Made by a program: the position numbers and the translations under genes
The notes under the pieces: model-generated
What the model was told of the DNA's origin: nothing
The model's database searches: none
Seen by the model: the letters and a program-made list of their open reading frames with translations, nothing else
From: Undaria pinnatifida
Lineage: Eukaryota; Sar; Phaeophyceae; Laminariales; Alariaceae
NCBI GenBank assembly: GCA_012845835.1
Contig: JABAKD010000009.1
Span: 21,212,318-21,276,317, forward strand
Direction: 5' to 3'
DNA length: 64,000 nt
Shown: positions 1-12,300 of the stretch, piece after piece
Layout: each line of letters begins with the position of its first letter
Numbering within the stretch: the first letter of the stretch is position 1

Positions 1-39
1 AATCCTGTCCAGTGCCCGATCAGACAAAACTGACTTGTT

Positions 40-740
40 TTTATTTCCGTCTAATAAACTCGAGTCTGAAATACTTAGCTGACAAAATCGTAAGCGCTGT
101 AGTCGCGTACTGGATCTATAAGAAGTGAGCGATCTACACAGCTAGCAACAAGCAGCAGCATTGCAATAGCATTCGAGGAGTTGAATGACGAAGGCAGTCA
201 TACCACCGTGTTTCGCGCCTGGAACAACATTAGCACGTTTCTCCACGATCAGACAACACACAGACTCTGGGAGGCCTGGATCAAGATGATGCTATGATAT
301 CATGCATTGTATATTTCAGAAGCTGGCTCAGTGCGCGCCTCTCGGTGGCTACGAAGAGGACACGCAGCGGACATGGTCAGTCACCTTACTGGCCCCGGAT
401 GCTTGATTGAGTTAAAATATCATAAGGAACGCACTCGACACGTTTCGTCGCCAGACTAAAGGGTCAGTCGGCATGTGGTCGGATTTGTCCGATCGAAATC
501 TGATGAATGAAGCTCGGAATCGGATTAATTAAAAAAACGGTAGCTATTAGTCTAGTCTAGTCTAGTCTAATAGTAGTACATTGTTATGATTGTTAGTCTC
601 TATCGAACTCTTGGCATTACCTTACATACTGTACGTGCAGACTATGATTGTGTGTGGTGATATTTTTTACTCTACCAAGTATTGAATCGAGCAATTCAAA
701 GTGCTGCCCTGCCCTACCCGTGCCGGCACCCCTGCGGAGC
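40..740 (+). repeat. Dispersed repeat family, copy 1 (partner at 20,040-20,720)
   Basis: This stretch aligns by eye with 20,040-20,720 in the same orientation. Shared blocks include the segment around 165-200 (AGCATTCGAGGA then AATGACGAAGGCAG), TCTCCACGATCAGAC, and AAGTGCTGCCCTGC near the right end. Conceptual translation gives short peptides such as EAGSVRASRWLRRGH in both copies, but stops and indels break every frame, so this looks like the remnant of a coding mobile element. The family is not recognised. A short CTAGT array lies at 546-570. Confidence 0.6.
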
Positions 741-744
741 CCTT

Positions 745-1690
745 GTATTTTATAAAAATTAAAATACACCACAGCTGTGAGATCGAATATTTTGTCGAAA
801 CTCATCTTTGCAAGCTGTGTGTGATACTCCGATCGCGCGTATTACGGGTTGTGTATGTCCTCATTAAGGATATAGGTCGGTGACCCCCCTTGCAACTACA
901 GTCTAGCCTGTACCAGGGTCGACAGGGTGATGCTGTCAGTCTGTGCGCGGAAATTATAAAACACGTTTTGAGGGGGACAAAATCTGACAGCTGTGGAAGG
1001 AAATGCATCAGTTTATCGAGTGAATCCTGTAAGTCGAATAACCGGTGAGGGGAGGGCGGAGTTTTTAAGGACGTGGGGGCTTGGGTTTGATCAAGGGGGA
1101 GCGGGGGGGGGCGGGGGGGGCGGGACGGGCGGGGCAGCTCAATCTGTGCGTGGAAACTATAAATCCTTTAAGGGGATAAATCTGACGTTTTTGGAAAGAA
1201 TGCACCAGTTTATCATGTATATCCTGTAAGTCGTACAACCAGTGAGGAAAGAGCGCAGTGTTCGAGGGGGTGGGGGTGGGGGAGGGGAGGGGGCGATTTT
1301 TTTTTTTTCAAAACATCTTTAGGTCGCATACATGTAGGGGTTAGCTATACGCGTAGTGCAAGGTCTAGGCGATGGTGCGGGTGGTGGGGAAGGACGGGGC
1401 GTTGGGAGGGGGGGGGGGGGGGGGGGGTGAATTGCAGCAACCTCGGCATGGATGGCTCTAGAAAGATAATGAGGTGATATAAAGTGCGTGGAAGTGTTTA
1501 TTACTCTGGCAGATTTCGATGTTAGATGGGGCGTTTGAGCAAGAGGGAGCGGTAAAAAAAAGGGGGGGGGGGGGGGGGGGGGGTTGGGGGGGGGGGCGGA
1601 AAGGGTTTTCAAGAGGTTTAGGTCACATATAATATAAAAATACACTCCAGCTGTGAGATCGAAGATTTGGTCGAAACTCATCACGCGAAT
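745..1690 (+). repeat. Gm element copy (G-tract-rich dispersed repeat)
   Basis: The left end carries the family's hallmark: CTGTGAGATCGAA near 776, then CTCATCTTTGCAAGCTGTGT and a GATCGCGCG block. Modules of about 150-170 bp follow, each containing GGAAACTATAAA and ATCAGTTTATC and separated by long poly-G runs. A second, direct copy of the CTGTGAGATCGAA end lies at 1,651-1,682. Reading frames here encode only poly-Gly or poly-Pro and are not genes. Other copies lie at 15,060, 18,165, 31,215, 33,790, 38,560 and 54,463. Confidence 0.8.
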
Positions 1691-2164
1691 ATATATGTAA
1701 CATACCTGTATGTACAGCAGTTCGAGGACTACAAGGCACCGGTAGTACCAGTAGACTGGAGTTGTACGAACAGCATTAGTACTGACAGCAGCAGTTCAAG
1801 TACTAACCTACACTTCGTACGCTTGTCGTGTAATCTGCACGTGTAACTCGTACACGTGCACTTGGTGCTACTGCTGCTGTCGTTCCTTGTGTGTATACAA
1901 TTACAGTCTGCCTGGTAGTCTACACAAAGTATCCAGCTCGTACATTGACTCCACCAGAACCCCGGCACAGACAGCACGCTGAGTCGTACGATTTCGTCGC
2001 GATTGCATTTTGAATCTAGCATGATATAATATGCAGCGGAAGTTTTTTTTTTTTTTTTTCTTTTTCGTATAATAGATATGTACGAGTAGTCTATTCTTGG
2101 AACATTATTAATAGTCTACGAGCCCACAAAGCACCACACGCGTTATGCGCTCAGTACGACAACG

Positions 2165-2500
2165 TCTGAGGGAGTACTAGTGCGTATTGTAGCCTCTACC
2201 TGGTAATAGAGTATCAGCACGTAGCCCCTTAAGAGAGTATCAGCTCGTGTATATCTGGTAGCCTCTAAGAGAGTATTAGTGCGTATTATAACCTCCAAGA
2301 GAGTATGGCTACATAACCTCTTAAGACACCATGTTGCATATAGCCTCTAGGAGTATCGGTAGGTACTGTACTGTAACCTGGAAGAGATGATGAACATGTA
2401 ACCTCGATATATTAGAGCGTACGAGGATCAGCTCGAAGATAGCCTCTAACAGGGTATTAGTGCGTATTACAGCCTCCTAGTGTATCAGTATTAGTATCAG
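2165..2500 (+). repeat. Degenerate minisatellite of about 35 bp
   Basis: Words such as AGCCTCTAAGAGAGTAT, AGTGCGTATTA and GTATCAG recur roughly every 30-40 bases with many changes. No gene is seen. The stretch 1,691-2,164 to its left holds no gene that I recognise. Confidence 0.6.
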
Positions 2501-3324
2501 TATCAGTTGGTAGACGCCCTCTTATTAACAGAGAGTATCGGTTCGTATCCTCTATCATGCGGCACATGTATCAATATTGGTATTATACATAATCAGGTAC
2601 CTGGTAGGTTATACCAGCGTTGCAGAGTAAATGGAGGCCGTGTCTACAGTCTACAACACTCCCCGAAGAAGGAGGACAGCGATGCACCAACGGGTTGCAT
2701 TCGTCGCAGAACAACGCCTTATGAGCGGCACGCCGCATCGTCATGCAAGCTGGCTGCCGCACCCTCCCTCCCTTCCACCACGACTTCTTCTCGTCGCGTG
2801 GCCTGCCAATGTTGCATGGCCTGTCTATCTTGCACTTGGACGCGATCGAAAATTGAAGTTGGCGCTTGTGGCACTTCTAATGACAGGACGGAGTCGTGCC
2901 AAAGGGGGAGCTTTTGCTGGCGTTTTGTCCTTGCCGTACAGTAGTTGTGCCTAGCTTCAGACACTCTACGCTACTCGTATGGCATGGCAGCTCTTCGTAT
3001 CTACCCAGTGTAATCGCTCATAATTTTTCTGCCCCCCGCCCCCCCTTGGAATGCCCCTCTTGGCCGTCTTCCTGCCGTTGTCTCGTAACATTCGCCTTTC
3101 ATCTTTCAACTCTCCAGTTTTCAACGGTCGTCTTTCGCCTGTTGACGTTCATCAGATATTCGCGTTCTTGATCCCTTCTTCCCTTTTTACGCTGTATGTC
3201 TTTGCGTTTGTTTGTGTCTCGTGTTCATGGCCCAACTTTTATTGTGTTGAATATCTGTCTGGGCTATCTGTTTGGGCTGACGGGCTTCTTTTTCATCACC
3301 GTGGGCATCATCATCCGTTTGTCA
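2501..3324. other. No gene assigned; probable upstream region of the CCDC22-like gene
   Basis: Open frames here overlap one another in several frames and have no coding character. 3,024-3,320 is pyrimidine-rich and leads into the proposed first exon. One frame stays open from an ATG at 3,051 into exon 1, so a longer N-terminus cannot be excluded. No TATA box or other promoter element is convincing. Confidence 0.4.
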
Positions 3325-3382
3325 ATGTCCTCGTCGTCTGCCGTCGACAGCTGCTGGTACTGCTTCTGCGCCAAAACGGCTG
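3325..3382 (+). CDS. CCDC22: CCDC22-like gene, proposed exon 1 (frame problem)
   Basis: The frame that joins exon 2 reads LLVLLLRQNG and stops at a GTGAGC donor at 3,383, leaving two bases that pair with the first base of exon 2. This matches the family's N-terminal LRQ-G helix in position and phase. The nearest ATG (3,325) lies in another frame; one base appears to be missing near 3,349. The alternatives are an assembly error, a real inactivating change, or a start at the in-frame ATG at 3,051 with about 90 extra residues. Confidence 0.5.
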
Positions 3383-6300
3383 GTGAGCCTTGAATTTCGC
3401 TGTACGGTTTCATATTCCGGGTATCGCTGTATTTACCATTATGTGTCGCCTTGCGTACATGGTATATGTAGCCCCTTACAGACCCCTCACCAACCCTGTC
3501 CAACCGCGACGCGCTCTCTTTTGGCCGAATTGGGAGGATAGTATTCAATACCAGGTATGACTCCAGCGCAATGCAACAGTGGTATTGACGGTGCTAGCGT
3601 CAATAACAAGTAGCTCGATCAGCTTCGCTCACTTGCTGAGTCGGCGGTCGACTAGCGGCACGCGTTTCTCCCCCGCAAGGCGGGAATGTTAATTCAACCG
3701 ATGGCGTTTTTATTTAGCCCCCCGTCTTGACTACTTACTAGTGGACCTGGTAGACCGTTTGCGTTGATTGGTTGACCGAGCGCGCTGTTGTTAGCCGTGT
3801 CTTGCCGACTGCGTACTACATACTGTTCGCGTTGATTGACCGACCGAGCGCGCGAGCTAGCAAACGAATCGACGGCCTACCCACCCCCCCGCTCGCCCGC
3901 CCATCTGCCCGCCCGCTTGCTTCCTTGCTTCTCGGTTCTGCGCCAGTTCCGTGCCAAAGGGCGTGTCTTCCGTGGCCGATTTGACCTCCGACGCTGTTAT
4001 CGAAGCAGTCGGATCCATAATCCCGGGGATAGATGGCTCACCGCCCCTGCCAGCGGTGTTTTCCACCAAAGGTCTCCACCCAGTAGAGCGGTTCAACACG
4101 TCTACAGCCGTGGCTAGCCGCGTACGGGTGAGTGCAACCTGACTGCAATCGTCGCTAGTCACCAGGGGGTCGGTACAAGTTGAACGCAAGTCGGTAGGGC
4201 GCAGGGCCGGGTGAGATGTCGATGTGCGACGTCCAGGCTTCTTGAACCACAGCAAAGAGTGCGAGGAGATGCGTGGTGGCGGCTCTCTCCGTCCAGACAT
4301 TCCGCGAGTAAAATCGAACAGAGGGTAACATTCGTTGGATCGGTTGGGGATGAGAACCATAGCTATATTTTTGGGTTGTGTGTCGTCGGAGAGCTAATTA
4401 CCCTTCGATGCATCTTGCGCCCGCCCGAAACATGGTTTGTGCATGCTTCATTCATATCTCATCTTCTTGATAGCGTGAACTCTCTGCCTGTACAATGTGC
4501 GTGTTCGAACCCCTCTCAAAGGATGCGGGATTTAGTGAGCCGTTGTCGGCACACCAGCTGCTCTATCCGACCGAAGAGGACACTCGCCAGCTGCTCCTTG
4601 CGCTGCTTTCGATGCTTCCGCCAGACGGGGTAAGACACGTCACACCTTTCTCACGGTGGCAACCGCCCATAACGTAATTGTTGTGCTTGCGTAGTAAGCG
4701 GGGATCTCGCAACATGTCGGCGCGTTTGGCCGGACTGCTGCGAACAGACCATTATCGTATCGTCATAGGTGATGGTGCTGTTTCTTAATGCCCTATGTTC
4801 ACGCTGGGCGTATTTTTGAATCCCGTCTGCGTTGGAGATGGATTGGTGATCAAATAACCAAAATAGCGTTTGCGAAATGATCCGTTTTTTTTTTTTGCGT
4901 TTTCTGCGGGTCTTTGGTCGCCTCCCGTCGTTCCATTAATTAACGGGTGGTTCGTGTTGCCAAGTCATATCTGCTGGCGTGCTCTGCCCGGTATATCGCG
5001 CCAGCACGATACATGCACCACACGTACCCCCTCCGCTGTCTTCCCGTTCCTCTACCCGCCACCCTCTCCCTATCTTCACACGTTCTCATACTGTTCCCCA
5101 CCTCTCTTTTCCCCCTCCGCTACCCCTCGCCCCATCCCCGCCCGATTTACGCAGGCGCCTCCACCTCCTCCCACCCCTGCCTCAGCCGCGGGAACCCCTC
5201 TCTTGCCGGGAACTGAAGAAACAACCCAGCCCGGCGACCTTCTCTCTAGCGATCTCCCCCACAAGGAAGCCGTTACAGATGGAGAAGAAAGCGGTGTTGA
5301 CTCGTCGCAGGCCGAGGGGCCAGGGGAACAAGACACTGCGGAGGCGGGAGAAGAGGGGGTGGGCGAGGGTGATTCTGAGGGGGGTGGTGAACGTGTGATG
5401 GAGGATGTTGCCGAGGGAGGAGGCTTGGAGGGCACGGCGTCGGGACGGAGGACCGAAGAATCACAAGATTCGGAGGGTGGTTCGCGTGAGTATGTTTGGG
5501 AGCATGAGGGTGTGAGTGGGGAAGGGCATGATGGCGGAGAGCGTGGACAGGAGGAGAGGGAAGAGCAGGGAGTCGGCACTCCAGACAACGATAAGGTTGA
5601 GCGGCCACAGCTAGAAGGAACGGGGGATTACGCAGCACGAGCGTCGATGACGGACACAGACGGCCGGCGAGCGCTGTTACCTTCTTTGGCGGATGAAGCA
5701 GAAGGGGCAGGAGTAGGAGAAGGAGAAGGAAAAGGACTTCGAGAAGGATTTGGACCAGGAGAAGGAGAAGGCGAAGGCGAAGGGATCGCTTTGCTGGATG
5801 ATGGAGGAAATGCATCGTCCCGGCAAGACATCCATGATGTTTCGTCTTCGAGTGGAGAGGTTCCTCTTGCAGCGGTGGATAAATCGATCGGCGGCGACGG
5901 CGAGAGTGGCACCCGCGGAACGGGACCCGACAGCCTTGACCGGGAACGCGAAATGAGAGAGGCGGATAACGTTATCGGTGGCGGTGGTGGTGGCGACGCG
6001 CAGCCGGTTGTAGTGTTCGACGAAGAGGGAGCGGCGGTGGCAGCGGCGACAGAGGCATCGGGAAACTTGGAAGGTGGAGGTTTGAGTTTGTTCTCGAAGG
6101 GCGATGGTGTCGAAGAGGCTGTGAATAGAGATCCAGCTTTGGAAGAAGTGCAGCGCTTGGAAGGGGAAGGAGAGGAGGGGGAAGGGACGGAAAAGGAAGG
6201 GAAAGGACGGGAAGGAGATGGGGGGGGGCACGGAGACCGCCCTGCTTCCCCTCTCAAAACGCACGATGGCGAGCCGGTTTTTGAGGATGCCGCTTCTGCG

Positions 6301-9300
6301 ATGACGAAGACGGTGGGGCCGGCGAATGACGACCAAAACGTTCCTAGCTTAGCTGTTGCTGTGGACGATAAGGGAGAAGAAGCCGGTGGGCGAACAATTG
6401 ACAACGAACACAATTGTTCGCGAGGTGGGGAGGACGCGGGTGCCGCTGCTTTGGAGGCAGCGCCGCCGCAGGGAGAACGGGGCGCACCAGACGATGGGAG
6501 AGGTAAAGACGCCGCGCCGCCATTGGATGGGCACGGTTCGGAAGCAGGAGGCGGACTGGGGAAGAAAGAGGAGGGCGACGACGCGGAGGGCGGAAGGGCA
6601 GTTACAACGCCTGAGACGGTGGATGATGAGGGCGTGGAAGAAGAGGACATGGTTTTCTTGCAGGCAAGCAGACGTTGCTTGGTTGCGGCGGCTATTGAAC
6701 GGTTTTGCTGAAAAACTGAGTATCGACAATTCAATAGGTAGCACTCACAGGTGGTGTAGGTGCAATGGTTTTGTAAACAGCAGCTCGGCCTCTCGTATTT
6801 GTGGGTGTGATGTCATGTTGATCGCGGTTGGGTACCATTCGCGTCGGTTCGGCTCGGCAGCATTTTCAGATAGACCCCTCTCCAACTAGCATTTGCTCAG
6901 ATTCGTCCACCTTGTCCCTTGTATTATCGCAACATACGGTACACTGATTCCAAGTAGTTTGACCCCGAAAACATGCTTGCAGGTCTGAAGGGGTTACCTC
7001 CTGTCCATCGAAATACCTCCTATCCCTCGCGGGGATGAGCTAATAATATTAGTGTAGTTGCAAGTACAGTAGAGTTGGATACTACGTGTAAATGTAGTTT
7101 GCAAAAGGGCCACAAACAAAACATGACCAGGTTACAATAGGTTTTACGCTTTTCGCACCTGAATCTGAAACACTGCAGTTCGACGTGGATGCTCAAGAGC
7201 TGGAGCTGGAGAGGCTGTTGAGGGAAGAGAAGATCGCCTCCGAGGCCGCCGACGAGGTACGTAAAAATGTAATCGCACACCGTGTGTAATACAATGCGAC
7301 TAATAATGCGTATGCCCAGCCCTGCCCCTAGGAGATCGTTCATCGTTCTCGTTCCCGGCGTTTTAGTTAGATCGGTTCGGGCGTTCTTTGTGGATGCAGG
7401 ATGGTGCGGCATAGCGGCTGTTGGACGAGCATGACATGCGCAATGTATAGCGTACATACCTTATGTATTGTTCAACAATAAGTCGTGGGGAGAACGACTT
7501 GGCGTTGCGTGTATCCTACTGTGGATACAGTTCGGTGCGTTATAGTATCGGTTGACCCGTTGGACGAGCCTGACCTACGTGAAGTAAAAAAAATACGTGC
7601 CGTGTGTGTTGCGATGCGACGAACAACGCGTGCAGAGCACCGACCAGAGAGTGTTCTTTGCATTTTTTGTTGGTGCAGTGCGTGTTTTTTCACGAGCGCA
7701 GGGCGGTGGGCGGCTGTAGCCACAGTTGTATGGTTGGGTTGCTCCAAAATGACGAGAGAGCTTTGCCAGTTTCCGGCAGGTGGTAGGTGTCAGACAGCGT
7801 TACGGCCACGCTCGAAGACAACGTATATGCAGTTATATCTTGTTATACTAAATTGCCAAGGGGAAGAATGACTCGCTGGTGTAGCGGTTTTGCCAGACAT
7901 GGTGGGACGCAGCGAGTGGCGCGGTTGCGCGTGCGAGGTGGCTTGCGGTAAAGTGGTGAAGGCAGTCGCCCGTCTTAATTCAGGACGCGTTTTACGGTGT
8001 GGCACGGGGTTTAGGGCTTATAACCCGTGTTTTTTTGCGGCGTTTGGCGGTGTGAGATAGGCGATCGCGCGTGTGTTGGAGGGGGTGCCGGTGATGGATC
8101 TGGGTTGGAGGTTTCACGTGCTCTCCTTGTTCCGCGTGCCTTCTCTCTTTCTTTGGACGGACTTGATTCGTGACTTATCAGCCGTGTTCGCCATGTGGAC
8201 GCGTATGAAACACGCTATGATTGTGGTTTAGGTCCCCCTGTACCATTTTTTATTTTTTCGTGCTTATGCCACAGCTGGAAGAGGAGGTGCGGCGTCTGGG
8301 CAATCTCACGGAGGAGAGAGAGAAGCACTGCCGATACGCCACCAAAGCTCTTGAACTACTTCCAAGTGAGTACCAGGGTATTTTGTTGGGTTATTCTTTT
8401 GCCAGTGCGATGCATTTTTCCTCCTTGGCAGATGCACTGCGTTATTCCCGAAGGTCCGTAGGCGTCTCTCTCTCACGATTGCAAAGTTTGTACGAACTCT
8501 CCGGGAAGTTTACCCGAACTTTCGTCTTGATCGGATCCCGATACTCGACTCATAATATCCCGGCTTGGCGATATGGTGTAGCTTGTTGCTGTGTGATAAG
8601 TTTGGGAAATTGAGCGTGGCGGGAAATACGGCGATCAGACCGTTTCAATTTTAGCGGTGGAGCCACATGGACCGGCATAAAATAAAAACAGGAGCCTGCC
8701 ATTGAGGAATCGCGGCACACGTGCGACCGGCACATCACCCAGCTTCCTACGATGGTTGATATTGCTGCCTCTCCCCGGGCAACCATGTGGGCCTGTGGCT
8801 GGTGGTGCATCCGATTTTGTATTTTATACCGGGATACTACGTTGTGTCATGATGTGAGCAGAACCCCCCATGTGGCCACCATGCGGATGCTGTACGAGTA
8901 ACAGCTGGCAGTAATCCAGTAATCCAGTAATCAAGTAATCCAATAATGCCCCCCCCCTCCTGCGAGTAATGACACCGACGTTGCAAATCATTATCTGTAT
9001 ATCGGGGTTGGCGTTGGTAGGCAACGACGCTGTGAAACATGCCAGTCACTGCGTGTGCTAGACAATCAGGGCACGTTTTTTTTTTTTGGCGTTCACCATG
9101 ATGGTTGTGGAGTTAGATCATATTGTGCGGGGTGGAGAACCCTAACTCCTTACAAGAGGAATGATGGCAATGATGGCAATGATGGCAATGATGGCAATGA
9201 TGGCAATGATGGGAATGATGGGAATGATGGCATCACCTAGTGTGAATGTGGTAAGGCACCCACGAGGCAGTTACATAGTAACACCCGTTGCTGTCTCTGG

Positions 9301-12300
9301 AGTGGCCACACCAGAAAACAGAGTATAACTCATTGGCACTGTCATCCATAAGCAACAAAGTAGGCACAAGGTGCCGAAGTCCGTCTTACGAGCGGTTCTT
9401 AGGATGCAGTTCACCCTTCATGCGACTCGCCGAACCCCTCAAGGCGCTTCGCGCTTGGTGCAAGCAATGTTGGCCTGGTTGGTGAAAACCCGACGTGCTC
9501 CGTACTTGCATGGTAGGGATGCGAGGGTCTATGGTTATACGACTACGGCCATGCACAAACTGAGTACACCCTATCCCCTACAAGCGGTTCTTGGTATTCT
9601 TAGGATGCAGCTCACCCTCCATGCGACTCGCCGAACAGCTCGCGGCGTTTCGCGCGTGGTGCAAGCAATGTCTCCCCGATCGATGAAACACTGACGTGCG
9701 CCGCGCCGGCCTTGTAGGGAATTGAGGGTAGACTAGGGTATAATAGCTATGATCTTACGACGACGGCCATGCATGATATGATGATCACCCCCCCCCATCC
9801 CCCCGCCCTCCCGCCCATGCGCCCATCCCACTCACCTAACTCAATGTAACATGCAACGTGTATTGTCGCGTCGCCACTGGCCAGACGTGGCGGATGAAAC
9901 GGCCAAGCTACAGAAGAAGATTGCAGCAGCCGAGACTCGCGTGCAAGTGGCTATAAAGGTGTTCGACAAGACTAGGAGACCTCTGGAGGATATTGTGCGC
10001 GTTCAGAGAGAAGAACTGGCCCGCCGGAAGGTAATCGTTGGCTTACATGTCGACCGTGAACCGTACGAATGCGCGACTGTATAGTGAAACCTAGGCCAGC
10101 CGTGTTTTCCTGTCTGTGCTTGGAATCTACTATAGCCGCTATGTAGAGGTATTGTAGGTACGACGCTGTGTCGTTGATTTTTTGTCGTCGATTTTGTGAC
10201 CGACGTCGTTGCTGCTGCTGCCGTTGCTACAGCTGCCGCGTGGCGCCGCGGCCGCTTCTCCTGTTGCTGCTGCTGCTTGTAAGCGCCGCAGGTGTAATAT
10301 CTCGCGCTATCGATTACCGCTAATGTATGCCACTATGTACGGAAATACGGAAATTCAAGACCTTTCGTGTATCAATCAAAGTACCCAATTGGTCGTTAAA
10401 TGTCCGTCCAGAGTGGTACATAGCAACGGCGAGGAGGGGGCAAGAAATAATGCGAATCACCCCCCCCCCACCGGTCCGTCCATTTGCCGGACAGAGTTTA
10501 CATATGCAGCTACTGACGAAAGGAGGTAAGCAGTAACGCGAGTAACCCCCCCCCCTCCTCCCACCATAAAACAAAGTAACTCATTGGCACTGTCATCCAT
10601 AAGCAAGAAAGTAGGCACAGTGTGCCGAAGTCCGTCTCACGAGCGGTGCTGGGTATTCTTAAGATGCAGTTCACCCTCCATGCGACTCGCCGAACACCTC
10701 ACGGCGTTTCGCGCTTGGTGCAAGCAATGTCGACCTGGTTGGTGAAAACCCGACGTGCTTCGTCCCGGCATAGTAAGGATGCGAGGGTCTATGGCCATAC
10801 GACTACGGCCATGCACAAACTGAGTACCCCTCCCCTCCTCCCTCCGTTCTTCTGGCAGGCGCGATGTCGGGCCCTTCTCACCGACATGCGGAGCATCTAC
10901 GCCCAGTGCGAAGAAATGACGAGACAAGAGTCCTTTCTCAGGGCTTCCGCCAGAGATATGGAGGCCGGTGAGCGAAGGGATCGCGGGGAGATAGTTGTCG
11001 GCGATGCGTCGGGTGAAGAGAGTGACGAGGCAGAGTGGGGGCTTGAAGACGAGGTGGATGAAGAAGCTGCCAGGAGGAGAAAGGCCGGGGTGAGGGTGCA
11101 TGCCTTACAGACTAGCGACACTTTTTGGTACTCGTAGTGTTTACTACAGTAGCAAGCTTTGCTTTGGTGTTGGTGTTGGTTTTGTTTTTGTTTTGTTTTG
11201 TTTTGGGTTGTGTTGCTTTGCACTTGTTTCGTCTTGTTCTGATTTTTGTAGTTTGTTTTTAATATATCGAAGTTCTTTGAACGTAGTTAGAGTCTGTTTT
11301 TTTAAGGGGGGTGTCCCGTGCGAGATAAACATGTTAACACGCCGATGTTAACACGCCGATTTCGTCCCTGCCACTGGAGTTTAGAGGTATGCTACTACTT
11401 CGGAGTATCAATACATGCCTGATAGTCTGATAGTGCTCAGCAGGCAGGCGTTGGCAGCATACAGGACAGATAAGTGTCTAACACCCTGAAATGTTACCAG
11501 ATCAAGTATTCTGAGAGCACTTGAGGGGCTTTAATAACGACGTAGCAAATGGCAGTAGTAGTTTGTTATGCGTGTTGTGGCGCGGTTTGATCATGGTAAC
11601 CGTACAAGTCAGTAAGGCATTACGCACGCTTGGGTCGCTTAACAACACTGAGAACTCACCTGCGTTGTTGTAGGCAGACCCCAGAACGGAGCGACTTGCT
11701 CGCGGGCTCGGCATGTTCGTTTTCCTGCGTTGGTCGTCACGTGCCGTGGTAATGTGATGTGCACGAAAATCACGCGCTTGTTGTCGTTGTTCGTGGTGAA
11801 GGTTGGTGCTTTCACGCTTTGGGGCACGACCGTGAATTAGCCGACTCTGTTCTGTTTCTGCTGCTCTCGGCGCCAGCATGATCTCATCCTCATCGTGTCT
11901 CAAACATGGTTGCAGGAGCATGAACTAATAAACTAATCGAATCGTTGTAGACATCATGCCTACACATCATGGGTGGGTTGTGCCGACGTTTATGACGTTT
12001 ATGACGTTTATGACGTTTATGACGTTTATGACGTTTATGACGTTTATGACGTTTATGACGTTTATGACGTTTATAACGTTTATGACGTTTATGACGTTTA
12101 TGACGTTTATGACGTTTATTTTGTTTTGCGGTCTGCACTCAGGCGCTGCTTCGAACGGATATTGATTTGCGCATCAGTGGCTTGTGCGAGGACGCCATGA
12201 CACAGAAGCAGGTGGGCTGTGTGTTGTGCTTTGCGTGTTGTGTGTTGTGTGTTGGGTGTTGGGTGTTGCTTGCGTGGTGTGTTGCTTGTTGTGTGTTTTG

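Noticed and set aside
1319-1684. Poly-Pro and poly-Gly frames in Gm copies (also near 16.0, 31.8 and 55.1 kb)
   Set aside because: They arise from poly-G/poly-C runs; they differ between copies and have no conserved frame.
2507-2545. VDALLLTESIG as the CCDC22 first exon
   Set aside because: It lacks a GT donor of the right phase and lies in a minisatellite; 3,325-3,382 fits in motif and phase.
5628-6734. 368-codon minus-strand Ser/Pro-rich frame
   Set aside because: It is the antisense shadow of the Gly/Glu-rich exon 4; the composition mirrors it and no splice or start context supports it.
11890-12200. Lys/His/Arg-repeat and Met-Thr-Phe-repeat frames
   Set aside because: They are direct translations of the GACGTTTAT minisatellite.
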